Source of the DNA: Bacteroidales bacterium
Lineage (GTDB): Bacteria; Bacteroidota; Bacteroidia; Bacteroidales; UBA12077
NCBI GenBank assembly: GCA_030156305.1
Contig: JASGMZ010000003.1
Location: 1-36,415, forward strand
Direction: 5' to 3'
Length of the DNA stretch: 36,415 nt
Position numbers and translations under genes: made by a program. Below the pieces are notes generated by a model that did no database searches, had not been told where the DNA came from, and saw only the letters and a list, made by a program, of their open reading frames with translations. Shown piece by piece: positions 1 to 9,377 of this stretch; position 1 is the stretch's first letter, and the number at the start of each line of letters is the position of its first letter.

Positions 1-1
1 A

Positions 2-955
2 TTATATTTAGCTTTTCGGGATGCAAATCTTGAAGATCTTATTGAAGATTTAAAAAAAGCTAATTATTTTTGGATCATCCTTTCACTCTTTTTCGCTTTC
101 ATTGCTTATGCCAGCCGGGCTTACCGTTGGCGTTTATTAATTGAACCCTTAAATTATAAACCCTCTTTTAAAAATGTTTTTCATGCATTAATGTTTGGCT
201 ATTTTGCTAATCTGGCATTTCCACGTATTGGTGAGATTAGCCGCTGTGCTGCGTTAACCAAATCCGACAAAATACCAATGGACTCCCTTATTGGTACTGT
301 TTTAATAGAACGGGCAATAGATGTGGTTGTGCTTTTGATTTTACTGTTCGTTATTTTTGTTGCTAAGATTGAGTCCTTTGGATTATTTATTAAAGAGAAT
401 GTTTTTATTCCTCTTTCTCAAAAAGTTATACATACCATTGACTTTTCCATTTATTACTGGATAGGTATTATTGTTTTGCTTGGAGTATCAGTTTTTTTAA
501 TTTATTTTTTTCGGAAAAAATTTAAACGCGTTAAAATTGTTATTAAAATTCGCAAACTAATCCGAGGGGTTGTTTCCGGGGTTAAAACAGTAAACAAGAT
601 GAGAAGCCGGCCGGTATTTTTGCTGCATACCGTGATTATTTGGGTAATGTATTTTTTAATGACTTATGTTGCTGTTTTTTCAATTCCTGCAACTCAAAGT
701 TTAACCCCTATTGATGGTTTATTTTTACTTGTGATTGGAGGGCTGGGTATGTCTGCCCCTGTTCAGGGAGGGATTGGTGCTTTTCATTGGATCATTTCAT
801 CAGGGCTTACATTATATGGTATTTCAAAAACAGATGGGTTGGTGTTAGCAACAATACTTCATGAATCGCAGGTTGTGATGGTGTTGGTATTAGGAATTAT
901 TGCTGTTATTACCTTATTTTTGATTCCTCGCTCTAAAAGCAAAAATAATCGTTAA
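2..955 (+). CDS. Flippase-like integral membrane protein (YbhN/AglD, LPG-synthase TM superfamily), 5'-partial
   Basis: The reading frame is already open at base 2 and stays open to the TAA at 953-955, so the gene begins upstream of the window. An internal ATG at 191 is not the true start, because the frame before it encodes fitting family sequence (a hydrophobic helix, then an arginine-rich YASRAYRWR stretch). Several hydrophobic helices follow, with the PRIGEISR and GGLGMSAPVQGGIGAFHW segments typical of the UPF0104 / lysylphosphatidylglycerol synthase transmembrane family. Members are inner-membrane proteins linked to lipid or glycolipid flipping; there is no soluble synthase domain here. 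The substrate cannot be told. It is followed after 21 bases by the RfaE2-like gene, probably in one transcript. Confidence 0.85.
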   Translation, partial: LYLAFRDANLEDLIEDLKKANYFWIILSLFFAFIAYASRAYRWRLLIEPLNYKPSFKNVFHALMFGYFANLAFPRIGEISRCAALTKSDKIPMDSLIGTVLIERAIDVVVLLILLFVIFVAKIESFGLFIKENVFIPLSQKVIHTIDFSIYYWIGIIVLLGVSVFLIYFFRKKFKRVKIVIKIRKLIRGVVSGVKTVNKMRSRPVFLLHTVIIWVMYFLMTYVAVFSIPATQSLTPIDGLFLLVIGGLGMSAPVQGGIGAFHWIISSGLTLYGISKTDGLVLATILHESQVVMVLVLGIIAVITLFLIPRSKSKNNR

Positions 956-976
956 CTTTACGGAAAAAATAATAGG

Positions 977-1471
977 ATGGATATGGATAAATTAGCGGTT
1001 ATTCAATCTAAAATTATTGATATTGATCAACTCGGTTCGAGGTTAGCTTACTGGAATTTTAAAAATCAAAAAATTGTATTTACCAATGGATGTTTTGATA
1101 TACTACACCGTGGGCATGTAGAATATCTGGCTCAGGCTGCCAATTTCGGAGATATCTTAATAATCGGGCTAAACACCGATGATTCGGTTAGGAAACTTAA
1201 AGGAGATTCACGTCCTGTGCAGGATCAATATGCAAGAGCCCTGCTTTTAGCATCATTACATTTTGTAAATGCAGTTATTTATTTTGATGAAGATACACCG
1301 TATGAGCTCATCAAAAGAGTACAACCCGATATTTTAATTAAGGGGAGTGATTATCATATTGAGGATATTGTAGGGTATGATGTTGTTCAGAAAAAAGGGG
1401 GCCAGGTTAAAACCATTGATTTTATACCGGGTTATTCAACCACATCAATTATTGAAAAATTGAAGAAATAA
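977..1471 (+). CDS. rfaE2: D-glycero-beta-D-manno-heptose 1-phosphate adenylyltransferase (RfaE2 / HldE C-terminal type)
   Basis: A 164-residue cytidylyltransferase-fold protein. The nucleotide-binding signature NGCFDILHRGHVEYL lies at residues 37-51, with the HxGH histidines at H44 and H47. A GDSRPVQD segment follows, and the closing YSTTSII motif is near residue 153. The length fits the stand-alone adenylyltransferase half of HldE, which makes ADP-heptose for lipopolysaccharide core; no sugar-kinase half is present. The start at 977 is the first ATG (a second in-frame ATG lies two codons later). A glycerol-3-phosphate or FAD-type cytidylyltransferase is the main alternative, but the RxHRGHV and GDSRPVQ context favours RfaE2. 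The stop is 7 bases before radA. Confidence 0.85.
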   Translation: MDMDKLAVIQSKIIDIDQLGSRLAYWNFKNQKIVFTNGCFDILHRGHVEYLAQAANFGDILIIGLNTDDSVRKLKGDSRPVQDQYARALLLASLHFVNAVIYFDEDTPYELIKRVQPDILIKGSDYHIEDIVGYDVVQKKGGQVKTIDFIPGYSTTSIIEKLKK

Positions 1472-1478
1472 AAGAATA

Positions 1479-2852
1479 ATGGCTAAATCAAAATCAGTAT
1501 ATGTTTGTCAGAATTGTGGTGTTGAATCTTCAAAATGGGTTGGCAAATGCCCTTCATGCGGTGAATGGAACACATTTGTAGAACAGGTAATCTCAAAATC
1601 ACCGCACCCAAAATCTTCACTGGCTCATGAATTTTCTGAAAGACAAACCCCTCAAAAATTATCCGAAATAATACCCAGAAAAGAAGGACGGATATCGTCA
1701 AATATTCAAGAGTTGGACAGGATTTTAGGGGGAGGAATTGTTCCGGGGTCGATGATTTTAATCGGAGGAGAACCGGGCATTGGAAAGTCTACGCTTTCCC
1801 TTCAGATGGCGCTCAGGCTTAATCATCTTAAATCCTTATATGTTTCGGGAGAAGAAAGCCCGCAACAAATAAAAATGCGTGCCGACAGGTTAAAACTAAG
1901 TAACGAAGGGTGTTTTATCCTTAGTGAGACCTCGCTGGAAAGTATTTTTAATCATATTGTTAATATAAAACCTGATATTATTATTATTGATTCTATTCAA
2001 ACCTTATTTTCAGAACATTTAGAATCAACTGCCGGAACGGTTTCACAAATCCGTGAAACAGCAGCCCGCTTACTAAAGTTTGCGAAAGAATCCGGTACTC
2101 CCGTTTTTTTAATAGGCCATATTACCAAAGAGGGCAACTTAGCCGGGCCAAAGGTGCTGGAACATATTGTAGATACCGTTTTACAGTTTGAGGGAGACCA
2201 ACATCATATGTACCGGATTTTACGAACCACCAAAAATCGGTTTGGCTCTACTTCCGAGTTAGGCATTTTTGAAATGAGTGATAAAGGGCTTCGCGAGGTA
2301 AGCAATCCTTCCGAGGTGTTAATCACACAAACCGATGAGCAATTAAGCGGAACAACGGTAGCATCAACCATTAACGGAGCGCGCCCATTGCTAATTGAAA
2401 TACAGGCGCTGGTTAGCTCTGCTGCTTATGGTACGCCACAGCGTTCATCTACAGGCTTAAATATCCGAAGGTTGGCTATGTTGCTTGCCGTATTGGAAAA
2501 ACGTGCCGGTTTCCGGCTGGGACAAAAAGATGTGTTTTTAAATATTGCCGGAGGCATTAAAGTGGATGATCCTGCTACTGACTTATCGGTTATAGCCTCG
2601 GTGCTTTCCTCAAACCTCGATTTAACCATTGATAAAAGCATCTGTTTTGCCGGCGAAGTTGGTTTAACCGGCGAAATTAGGCCAGTGAACCGAATTGAAC
2701 AAAGAATTAGTGAAGCAGATAAGTTAGGATTTAAAAAAATCTATATTTCAAGGTTTAATAGCAAAGGAATCGATACATCAAAATTTAACATAGAGATTAT
2801 AAAAGTTGGAAAAGTGGAAGAGCTTTTCCGTTCTCTTTTTAAAAAGAATTAG
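1479..2852 (+). CDS. radA: DNA repair protein RadA (Sms)
   Basis: A 457-residue protein of normal RadA length. An N-terminal four-cysteine zinc finger uses C10, C13, C24 and C27. The RecA-like ATPase core has Walker A GEPGIGKS at about 97-104. The RadA-specific KNRFG motif is at about 252-256. The C-terminal third is the Lon-protease-like domain (GGIKVDDPATDLSV, FAGEVGLTGEIRPV). RadA is a cytosolic hexameric helicase that promotes branch migration during recombinational repair. The gene sits 7 bases after rfaE2 and 6 bases before the ABC gene, so translational coupling is likely. Confidence 0.97.
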   Translation: MAKSKSVYVCQNCGVESSKWVGKCPSCGEWNTFVEQVISKSPHPKSSLAHEFSERQTPQKLSEIIPRKEGRISSNIQELDRILGGGIVPGSMILIGGEPGIGKSTLSLQMALRLNHLKSLYVSGEESPQQIKMRADRLKLSNEGCFILSETSLESIFNHIVNIKPDIIIIDSIQTLFSEHLESTAGTVSQIRETAARLLKFAKESGTPVFLIGHITKEGNLAGPKVLEHIVDTVLQFEGDQHHMYRILRTTKNRFGSTSELGIFEMSDKGLREVSNPSEVLITQTDEQLSGTTVASTINGARPLLIEIQALVSSAAYGTPQRSSTGLNIRRLAMLLAVLEKRAGFRLGQKDVFLNIAGGIKVDDPATDLSVIASVLSSNLDLTIDKSICFAGEVGLTGEIRPVNRIEQRISEADKLGFKKIYISRFNSKGIDTSKFNIEIIKVGKVEELFRSLFKKN

Positions 2853-2858
2853 CGCCCG

Positions 2859-4544
2859 GTGAAATTACTCGATGTAAATGATCTTACCCTGGCCTTTGGA
2901 AGTGAAACAAATTCTAAAAAGGTGATTGATAATGTCTCTTTTAAATTAAATAAGGGCGAAACGTTAGGGATTGTTGGCGAATCGGGTTCAGGAAAATCAA
3001 TAACTGCCTTATCTGTATTAAATTTGCAGCCACCTAATGCATCTGTTTCGGGTGATATTTATTACTATGAAAAGAATAAGGAAATAAATCTTTTAAAATT
3101 ATCCGATAAAGATTGGTTGTCTTTTCGTGGGAAAAACATCTCTATGATTTTCCAGGAACCCATGACCTCTTTAAACCCTACTATGAAATGCGGCAAACAG
3201 GTTTCTGAAATTTTGTTTTTGCATACAAACTTATCATCTGATAAAAGGCGTAAACGTGTCATAGAGTTGTTTGAAGAAGTAAAGTTACCCGATCCGCAAA
3301 GAATATATAATAGTTACCCTCATGAGATATCGGGCGGGCAAAAGCAACGAGTAATGATTGCTATGGCTATTGCGCTTAAGCCGGCCATTTTAATTGCCGA
3401 TGAGCCAACAACAGCGCTTGATGTTACCGTGCAAAAGGCTATTATTGATTTATTAAAAGATATCCAGGAAAAATATGCAATCAGTATTATTTTTATTTCT
3501 CATGATTTAGGTGTTATTGCACAAATCGCACATCAGGTTTTAGTATTATATAATGGGCAGGTTATTGAAAAAGGAACGGTAAAAAAAATATTAAATAATC
3601 CGGAAGAAGCCTATACCCGGGGACTGATAAAATGTCGGCCTGAACTGAGTTCTAAAGGAAACAGACTGCCTGTGCTTTCTGATTTTCTGCAACGTGCTGA
3701 ATATCCTGAGCAACCAGAAAAGCAGAAAGTGATTCATAAATCAGAACAAGAACAGATTATTTTGTCAGTTAGAGGGCTAAATAAAAGCTTTGTGTCAAAA
3801 GTAAATTTTTGGGGTAAGGCCAGGTATTCTTTAAAGGCAATTCAAAATATACAATTTGATGTATATAAAGGCGAAACGCTAGGGTTGGTAGGAGAGTCAG
3901 GCTGTGGAAAAACTACGTTAGGCAGGGTAATTACCCAACTAATAGGCTACAACTCAGGGGAAATTGAATATAAAGGAAAGGTATTAAAAAATTTAACCAA
4001 TATTGAGTTAAAGCAATTTCGCCAGAAAGTACAAATTATTTTTCAAGACCCTTATAGCTCTTTGAATCCGAAAATAACTATAGGAGAGGCCATTGCGGAG
4101 CCATTAAAAGTGCATCATCTTTACCAGGCAACAAAAGAACGAAAACAAAGAGTTTTTGAATTGCTAAAACAGGTAAAATTAACCGAAGAGGATTATACAA
4201 AATATCCTCACGAGTTTTCGGGCGGACAAAGGCAACGTATTGTTATTGCCCGGGCATTGGCTTTAAACCCTGAATTTATCATTTGTGACGAATCTGTTTC
4301 TGCACTTGATGTATCTGTGCAGGCTGAAATATTAAATTTATTAAATGATTTAAAACGGAATTACCAGTTAACCTATATTTTTATTTCTCACGATTTGTCG
4401 GTAGTGAAATATATGTCCGATAGAATTATGGTGATGAAAGACGGGCAACTGGTAGAAATAAATAAAGCAGATGAAATCTATCATTCACCTGCTTCAGATT
4501 ATACTCGCAAATTAATTGACTCAATACCCGAACTTAAAGTTTAG
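2859..4544 (+). CDS. Two-domain peptide-type ABC transporter ATP-binding protein (DppD-DppF / YejF-like fusion)
   Basis: A 561-residue protein with two complete ABC ATPase domains. Domain 1 has Walker A GESGSGKS at 40-47, signature SGGQKQR near 158 and Walker B ILIADEPTTALD. Domain 2 has Walker A GESGCGKT near 345, signature SGGQRQR near 454 and FIICDESVSALDVS. A linker after each core resembles the oligopeptide/dipeptide HPY extension (AYTRGLIKCRPEL; DYTRKLIDSIPEL). The start is GTG at 2859, the only plausible one after the radA stop, six bases upstream. Family members energise uptake of peptides, nickel or glutathione. No permease or binding-protein gene is adjacent, so the partner is unknown. 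The TAG stop overlaps the TAA stop of the convergent PBP gene. Confidence 0.92.
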   Translation: MKLLDVNDLTLAFGSETNSKKVIDNVSFKLNKGETLGIVGESGSGKSITALSVLNLQPPNASVSGDIYYYEKNKEINLLKLSDKDWLSFRGKNISMIFQEPMTSLNPTMKCGKQVSEILFLHTNLSSDKRRKRVIELFEEVKLPDPQRIYNSYPHEISGGQKQRVMIAMAIALKPAILIADEPTTALDVTVQKAIIDLLKDIQEKYAISIIFISHDLGVIAQIAHQVLVLYNGQVIEKGTVKKILNNPEEAYTRGLIKCRPELSSKGNRLPVLSDFLQRAEYPEQPEKQKVIHKSEQEQIILSVRGLNKSFVSKVNFWGKARYSLKAIQNIQFDVYKGETLGLVGESGCGKTTLGRVITQLIGYNSGEIEYKGKVLKNLTNIELKQFRQKVQIIFQDPYSSLNPKITIGEAIAEPLKVHHLYQATKERKQRVFELLKQVKLTEEDYTKYPHEFSGGQRQRIVIARALALNPEFIICDESVSALDVSVQAEILNLLNDLKRNYQLTYIFISHDLSVVKYMSDRIMVMKDGQLVEINKADEIYHSPASDYTRKLIDSIPELKV

Positions 4545-6889
4545 AAAAATTCATCGTCAAATTTGTTTCTTGTGTTCGTTTCATCATCTTCACAATCAAG
4601 TTGGATTGAAAAATTATCCGGTTTTTCAAATTTGTCTTCGTTGGTAACCGAAACAATAGTAGAGTCATTATACACATCTTGCATATATAAAGCAAATATG
4701 GGTAAAGCCATATTATGTCCACCACCCAGGCCAATACCTTTAAAGTGTATGCTTCGGTCTTCTCCACCTACCCAAACACCGGAAACCAGGTTCGGAGTTA
4801 CCCCCATAAACCAACCGTCAGAATGATTCTGTGTAGTTCCCGTTTTTCCTCCAATTTCATTAAATAATTGATATTTCCATCTAATCCTCCCTGCAGTTCC
4901 TTCTTTTACGACCGATTGAAGTAGATTTACCATTAAATAGGCTGTTTGTTCGCTAATTGCTTCATTTTTTGATGATGTAAATCGGGCTAATTCCGCTCCG
5001 TTTCTATCTTCAATGTGGGTTATATAAATAGGTTCAGAATGCACGCCTTTATTAGAGAAAGTAGAATAAGCACTCACCATTTCTTCTAAGCTGATATCAG
5101 AGGTTCCTAAGAAAATTGAAGGTACCGGATCGATATGGCTTTCAATACCCATTTTTTTCATAACATCAATAACTGATTCGGGATTGAATTGTTTGATTAG
5201 CCAGGCAGATATATAATTTACAGAATTGGCAAGGCCCCATTTTAAGGTAACCATTTTGCCATCTTTGTCCGATGGGCCGGAGTTCTTTGGTGTCCATGTA
5301 GTGTCATTAACGATAAATGTAGAAGCTACATTGGCAACTTTATGGCAGGGAGAATAATTTTCCTGCATAGCCAAGGTATATAAGAATGGTTTTATTGTTG
5401 ACCCTACTTGTCTTTTACCCTGTGTTACATGATCGTATTTAAAATGTTTAAAATTAGGCCCTCCAACATAAGCTTTGACATGTCCGTTGTGTGGATCTAT
5501 TGAAACAAAACCGGCTCTTAAAAATTGTTTGTAATATAATAAAGAGTCCATGGGTGTCATTACGGTATCAATATCCCCATTCCAGGAAAAAACAGTCATT
5601 TCAGACGGAGTGTTAAAAACGGAAATTATCGAGTCCATATCAAGTCCTTTTTGTCGTAAATCTCTATACCTTTCTGTTCTCCTCATAGCTAACTCAATAA
5701 TGTCTTTTAATTCGCTTGATGAAAGCTCTTTAGCATAAGGAGCATTAGGATTTGATTCTTGTTCTTCATTAAAAGCTTTTTGTAGTTCTCCTCCCAAATG
5801 TTCTTTAACGGCTGCTTCAGCATATTTTTGCATCCGTGAATCAATGGTTGTATATATTTTTAAGCCATCGCGATATAAATTATAAGTCGTACCATCGGGT
5901 TTTTTGTTTTTATTGCACCATCCATATAAAGGATTTGTTGCCCATTCTAACGAATCTTTGATATAACTTTCTTCTGAAAAATAATTTTTCTTATTGGGTT
6001 TATCTTTGTTTAATAGAAGCCGTAAATATTCTCTAAAATAGGTAGCTAATCCAACGTTATGATCCTGTACTTTGTAATTTAACTCAATGGGTAAAACGCT
6101 AAGAGAATCGAACATTTCATCGGTTATATAATTGTACTTATTCATTTGCGAAAGGACAACATTACGTCTTAATCTTGAACGTTCTGTGTTTCGAACAGGA
6201 TTATAATAACTTGGAGCTTTAAGCAATCCTATTAAAACAGCAGCTTCTTCAATTTTTAATGAATCGGGTGTTTTGTTGAAAAAAGTTTTAGCAGCTGATT
6301 TTATGCCATACGAATGGCCCCCAAAAGGGACTGTATTTAAGTACATTACCAAAATTTCATCTTTGGTATAATTCTTTTCCAGCTTTACAGCAGTTATCCA
6401 CTCTTTAAATTTTGTTAATCCCAGTTTAATGTTCCGTTTAAATGATGAATGATAAATAGTTGTATCACGTGGGAAAAGATTTTTTGCCAACTGCTGGGTA
6501 ATTGTACTTCCACCTCCGGCATCACGGTTTCCTAACAGAATACTGTATACAACTACACGTCCTAAACCACGGGCATCAATTCCTGAGTGTTTATGAAAAC
6601 GAATATCTTCGGTAGCAAGAAGTGCATTAACAATATTGGGTGAAAGTTCATCAAATTGAACGTAGGATCTGTTTTGATAATAATAATTTCCCAATAAAAC
6701 GGTATCAGCAGAAAATACCTCCGAAGCCAGATTATTATCCGGATTCTCAAGCTCCTCAAAAGTGGGCATATCCCCAAATTTCTCCATTGAAATTAAAACA
6801 AAAATTGTTATTACTGCTATAATGGGAATAATGAATAAAGCCCAAAACAACCGGATATAAAAATTTTTTGAAAATTTAAATTTGCTCAT
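4541..6889 (-). CDS. mrcA: Class A penicillin-binding protein 1A (bifunctional transglycosylase/transpeptidase)
   Basis: A 782-residue protein with an N-terminal membrane anchor (about residues 12-34). The GT51 transglycosylase domain has catalytic E94 in the LATEDIRFHKHSG motif and the GGSTITQQLAKNLF motif. The transpeptidase domain has S497-T-I-K500 (nucleophile), S556-V-N and K682-T-G. It polymerises lipid II glycan and cross-links peptides on the periplasmic side of the inner membrane. The ATG at 6889 gives a normal cytoplasmic leader. The tail after residue 740 is acidic and probably disordered (DCEDDETNTRNKFDDEFF). It is divergent from topA; its stop codon overlaps that of the ABC gene, with no room for a conventional terminator. 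Confidence 0.96.
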   Translation of the reverse strand: MSKFKFSKNFYIRLFWALFIIPIIAVITIFVLISMEKFGDMPTFEELENPDNNLASEVFSADTVLLGNYYYQNRSYVQFDELSPNIVNALLATEDIRFHKHSGIDARGLGRVVVYSILLGNRDAGGGSTITQQLAKNLFPRDTTIYHSSFKRNIKLGLTKFKEWITAVKLEKNYTKDEILVMYLNTVPFGGHSYGIKSAAKTFFNKTPDSLKIEEAAVLIGLLKAPSYYNPVRNTERSRLRRNVVLSQMNKYNYITDEMFDSLSVLPIELNYKVQDHNVGLATYFREYLRLLLNKDKPNKKNYFSEESYIKDSLEWATNPLYGWCNKNKKPDGTTYNLYRDGLKIYTTIDSRMQKYAEAAVKEHLGGELQKAFNEEQESNPNAPYAKELSSSELKDIIELAMRRTERYRDLRQKGLDMDSIISVFNTPSEMTVFSWNGDIDTVMTPMDSLLYYKQFLRAGFVSIDPHNGHVKAYVGGPNFKHFKYDHVTQGKRQVGSTIKPFLYTLAMQENYSPCHKVANVASTFIVNDTTWTPKNSGPSDKDGKMVTLKWGLANSVNYISAWLIKQFNPESVIDVMKKMGIESHIDPVPSIFLGTSDISLEEMVSAYSTFSNKGVHSEPIYITHIEDRNGAELARFTSSKNEAISEQTAYLMVNLLQSVVKEGTAGRIRWKYQLFNEIGGKTGTTQNHSDGWFMGVTPNLVSGVWVGGEDRSIHFKGIGLGGGHNMALPIFALYMQDVYNDSTIVSVTNEDKFEKPDNFSIQLDCEDDETNTRNKFDDEFF

Positions 6890-6912
6890 ATTGTTGGTTT
6901 TCTCTTTGTTGT

Positions 6913-6941
6913 CAAAAATAATAAATAATATTTAATTCAAA
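6913..6941 (-). promoter_or_regulatory. Putative Bacteroidota promoter for the PBP gene
   Basis: On the minus strand, TATTTTTG (complement of 6913-6920) is an exact TAnnTTTG -7 element 23 bases before the PBP start codon. A TTTG (complement of 6938-6941) lies 17 bases further upstream, in the range expected for the -33 element. Confidence 0.6.
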
Positions 6942-6943
6942 AT

Positions 6944-6976
6944 GTTGAACTTAAAATACTATTTATATTAATTTTG
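6944..6976 (+). promoter_or_regulatory. Putative Bacteroidota promoter for topA
   Basis: TAATTTTG at 6969-6976 is an exact TAnnTTTG -7 element, 35 bases before the topA ATG. GTTG at 6944-6947, 21 bases upstream of it, is an imperfect TTTG -33 element. This region interleaves with the divergent PBP promoter. Confidence 0.55.
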
Positions 6977-7011
6977 TGACGTTTTAATAATTTATTTTAA
7001 TACATTTATAT

Positions 7012-9360
7012 ATGAGTGAAAATCTGGTAATTGTAGAGTCACCGGCAAAAGCAAAAACCATTGAGAAGTTTTTAGGCAAAGATTTTATGGTTAAATCGAG
7101 TTATGGACACATTCGGGATTTGGCTAAGAAAAATTTTGGTGTTGATATTGAAAACGATTATGAACCTCAATATATTGTTCCTGATGATAAACAAGCAGTA
7201 GTAAAGGAATTAAAGAAAAATGCTAAAGATGCTAAAATGGTTTGGTTAGCATCTGATGAAGACCGTGAGGGAGAAGCCATTGCATGGCATTTGTTTAAAG
7301 TTTTAGAACTGGATCCTAAAAAAACCAAAAGGATTGTTTTTCATGAAATTACAAAAGATGCTATTCAAAATGCCATCAAAAATCCAAGGCCTATTGATGA
7401 CAATCTGGTGAATGCTCAACAAGCTCGTAGAATTTTAGATCGATTGGTAGGCTTTGAGTTATCCCCTGTTTTATGGAAGAAGGTGAAACCTTCTCTTTCG
7501 GCTGGAAGAGTTCAGTCTGTGGCTGTAAAATTACTTGTTGAAAGAGAAAGAGAAATTATGAACTTTAAAAGCGAATCGTATTTTAAGGTTACAGGAATTT
7601 TTCAAACAACAGGTAAAAATGAATTAAAAGCAGATTTGAATGAACGCTTAAAATACAAAGAAGATGTTTTGTCGTTTTTTGAAAAGAGTAAATCTGCAGA
7701 ATTTATTATAAACAATGTAGTTAAAAAACCAGGGAAAAAATCTCCGTCACCACCCTTTACAACATCAACTTTGCAGCAAGAGGCCAGTAGAAAATTGGGT
7801 TTTTCTGTTGCACAAACCATGGCTGTTGCCCAAAGGCTATACGAAGCTGGAAAAATTACCTATATGCGAACCGATTCGGTAAACCTATCCTCTTTGGCTA
7901 TTAATACAGCCAAAAAGGTTATTTTAGATGAGTTTGGTGAAAAGTATTTAAAAATTAGAAAATTTACAACCAAATCGAAAGGAGCACAAGAAGCTCACGA
8001 AGCCATAAGGCCAACTTTTATCGATAAACAAACCGTTTCTGGAACAGATAGAGAAAAACGTTTGTATGAATTAATTTGGAAAAGAACCATTGCCTCGCAA
8101 ATGAGTGATGCTTTGCTCGAAAAAACAACAATTAATATTGATATTTCCAATGCGCAGGATAAAAAGTTTGTTGCCAATGGAGAGGTCTTAACATTTGATG
8201 GGTTTTTAAAAGTTTACATTGAGTCAATTGATGATGAGCGAGTTGAAGAAACAAGGGGTTTACTACCTGCAGTTACGAAAGGTGAAAAACTGGATTACCA
8301 ATCAATTATTGCCATTGAACGTTTTACTTATCATCCGCCAAGGTATACCGAAGCCAGTTTAGTAAAAAAATTAGAAGAATTAGGGATTGGCCGGCCATCC
8401 ACTTATGCACCTACAATTTCTACCATTCAAAATCGAGGATATGTCATAAAAGAAGATCGTCCTGGAAAAGAAAGAAATTATGTGGCTATAAGTTTAAAGA
8501 ATAACACCATTAATGAAGAAACAAAAAAAGAAATTACCGGTGCCGAAAAATCAAAATTGTTTCCGAATGATATTGGCATGGTGGTAAATGATTTTTTAGA
8601 TGATCATTTTGATGAGATAATGAATTATAATTTTACGGCAACGGTTGAGGAGGAGTTTGACGAAATTGCCCAAGGGAATTTACCCTGGACAAAAATGATT
8701 GATAAGTTTTATAAACCTTTCCATCAACGGGTTGATGAAACCTTAAAAACATCTGCTCGCAGTGTTGGTGAAAGAATCCTGGGAAATGATCCGAAAACAG
8801 GCAAACCGGTTATAGCCAAAATAGGCCCTTATGGCCCAATGGTGCAATTAGGAAATAAAGAGGACGAAGAAAAACCAAAATTTGCTTCTTTACAGCGGGG
8901 ACAACATTTAGAATCGATAACGTTAAAGGAGGCTCTGGAACTATTTAAATTACCCAGAGAAATTGGGACGTTTGAAGGAGAAAAAGTGGTTGTTTCAATA
9001 GGCCGGTTTGGGCCATATGTACGACATGATTCCAAATTTTATTCGTTAAAAAAAGAAGATAATCCATATAAGATTGAATTAGATAGGGCTATTGAACTTA
9101 TTAAGGAAAAAAGAGAAAAAGAAAAGGCTAAATTAATTAATGATTTTCCTGAAGACAAAGATTTGCAATTATTAAATGGTCGTTGGGGCCCCTATATCTC
9201 TTATAAAAAGAAAAATTATAAAATTCCAAAAGGAGAAAAGGCGGAAGAATTATCCTATGCAGATTGTATGAAAATTATCAAAGAAGCAGGGCAAAAGGAT
9301 AAAAGCAAAACAAAAAAAAGAAAATCAAATAACAAAAAAGGTAAGAAACCGAAAAAGTAA
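7012..9360 (+). CDS. topA: DNA topoisomerase I (type IA)
   Basis: A 782-residue type IA topoisomerase that relaxes negatively supercoiled DNA. The N-terminal TOPRIM domain starts with VIVESPAKAKTIEKFLG and has the acidic DEDREGEA metal-binding motif near residues 82-89. The catalytic tyrosine is Y284 in ITYMRTDS. GRPSTYAPTISTIQNRGYV marks the core. Instead of cysteine zinc ribbons, the C-terminal region has repeat units of the cysteine-free type (KIGPYGPMVQLG, SIGRFGPYVRH, LNGRWGPYISYK) and ends in a strongly basic lysine-rich tail, as is usual in Bacteroidota. The next gene starts 17 bases downstream, so the two are probably co-transcribed. Confidence 0.97.
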   Translation: MSENLVIVESPAKAKTIEKFLGKDFMVKSSYGHIRDLAKKNFGVDIENDYEPQYIVPDDKQAVVKELKKNAKDAKMVWLASDEDREGEAIAWHLFKVLELDPKKTKRIVFHEITKDAIQNAIKNPRPIDDNLVNAQQARRILDRLVGFELSPVLWKKVKPSLSAGRVQSVAVKLLVEREREIMNFKSESYFKVTGIFQTTGKNELKADLNERLKYKEDVLSFFEKSKSAEFIINNVVKKPGKKSPSPPFTTSTLQQEASRKLGFSVAQTMAVAQRLYEAGKITYMRTDSVNLSSLAINTAKKVILDEFGEKYLKIRKFTTKSKGAQEAHEAIRPTFIDKQTVSGTDREKRLYELIWKRTIASQMSDALLEKTTINIDISNAQDKKFVANGEVLTFDGFLKVYIESIDDERVEETRGLLPAVTKGEKLDYQSIIAIERFTYHPPRYTEASLVKKLEELGIGRPSTYAPTISTIQNRGYVIKEDRPGKERNYVAISLKNNTINEETKKEITGAEKSKLFPNDIGMVVNDFLDDHFDEIMNYNFTATVEEEFDEIAQGNLPWTKMIDKFYKPFHQRVDETLKTSARSVGERILGNDPKTGKPVIAKIGPYGPMVQLGNKEDEEKPKFASLQRGQHLESITLKEALELFKLPREIGTFEGEKVVVSIGRFGPYVRHDSKFYSLKKEDNPYKIELDRAIELIKEKREKEKAKLINDFPEDKDLQLLNGRWGPYISYKKKNYKIPKGEKAEELSYADCMKIIKEAGQKDKSKTKKRKSNNKKGKKPKK

Positions 9361-9377
9361 AAATATATATCCATTCA

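Noticed and set aside
4563..4826. Plus-strand 87-residue ORF after the ABC gene
   Set aside because: It lies antisense to the conserved transpeptidase C-terminal region of the PBP gene.
4541..9360. PBP and topA encode proteins of identical length (782 residues)
   Set aside because: The sequences are unrelated; this is coincidence.
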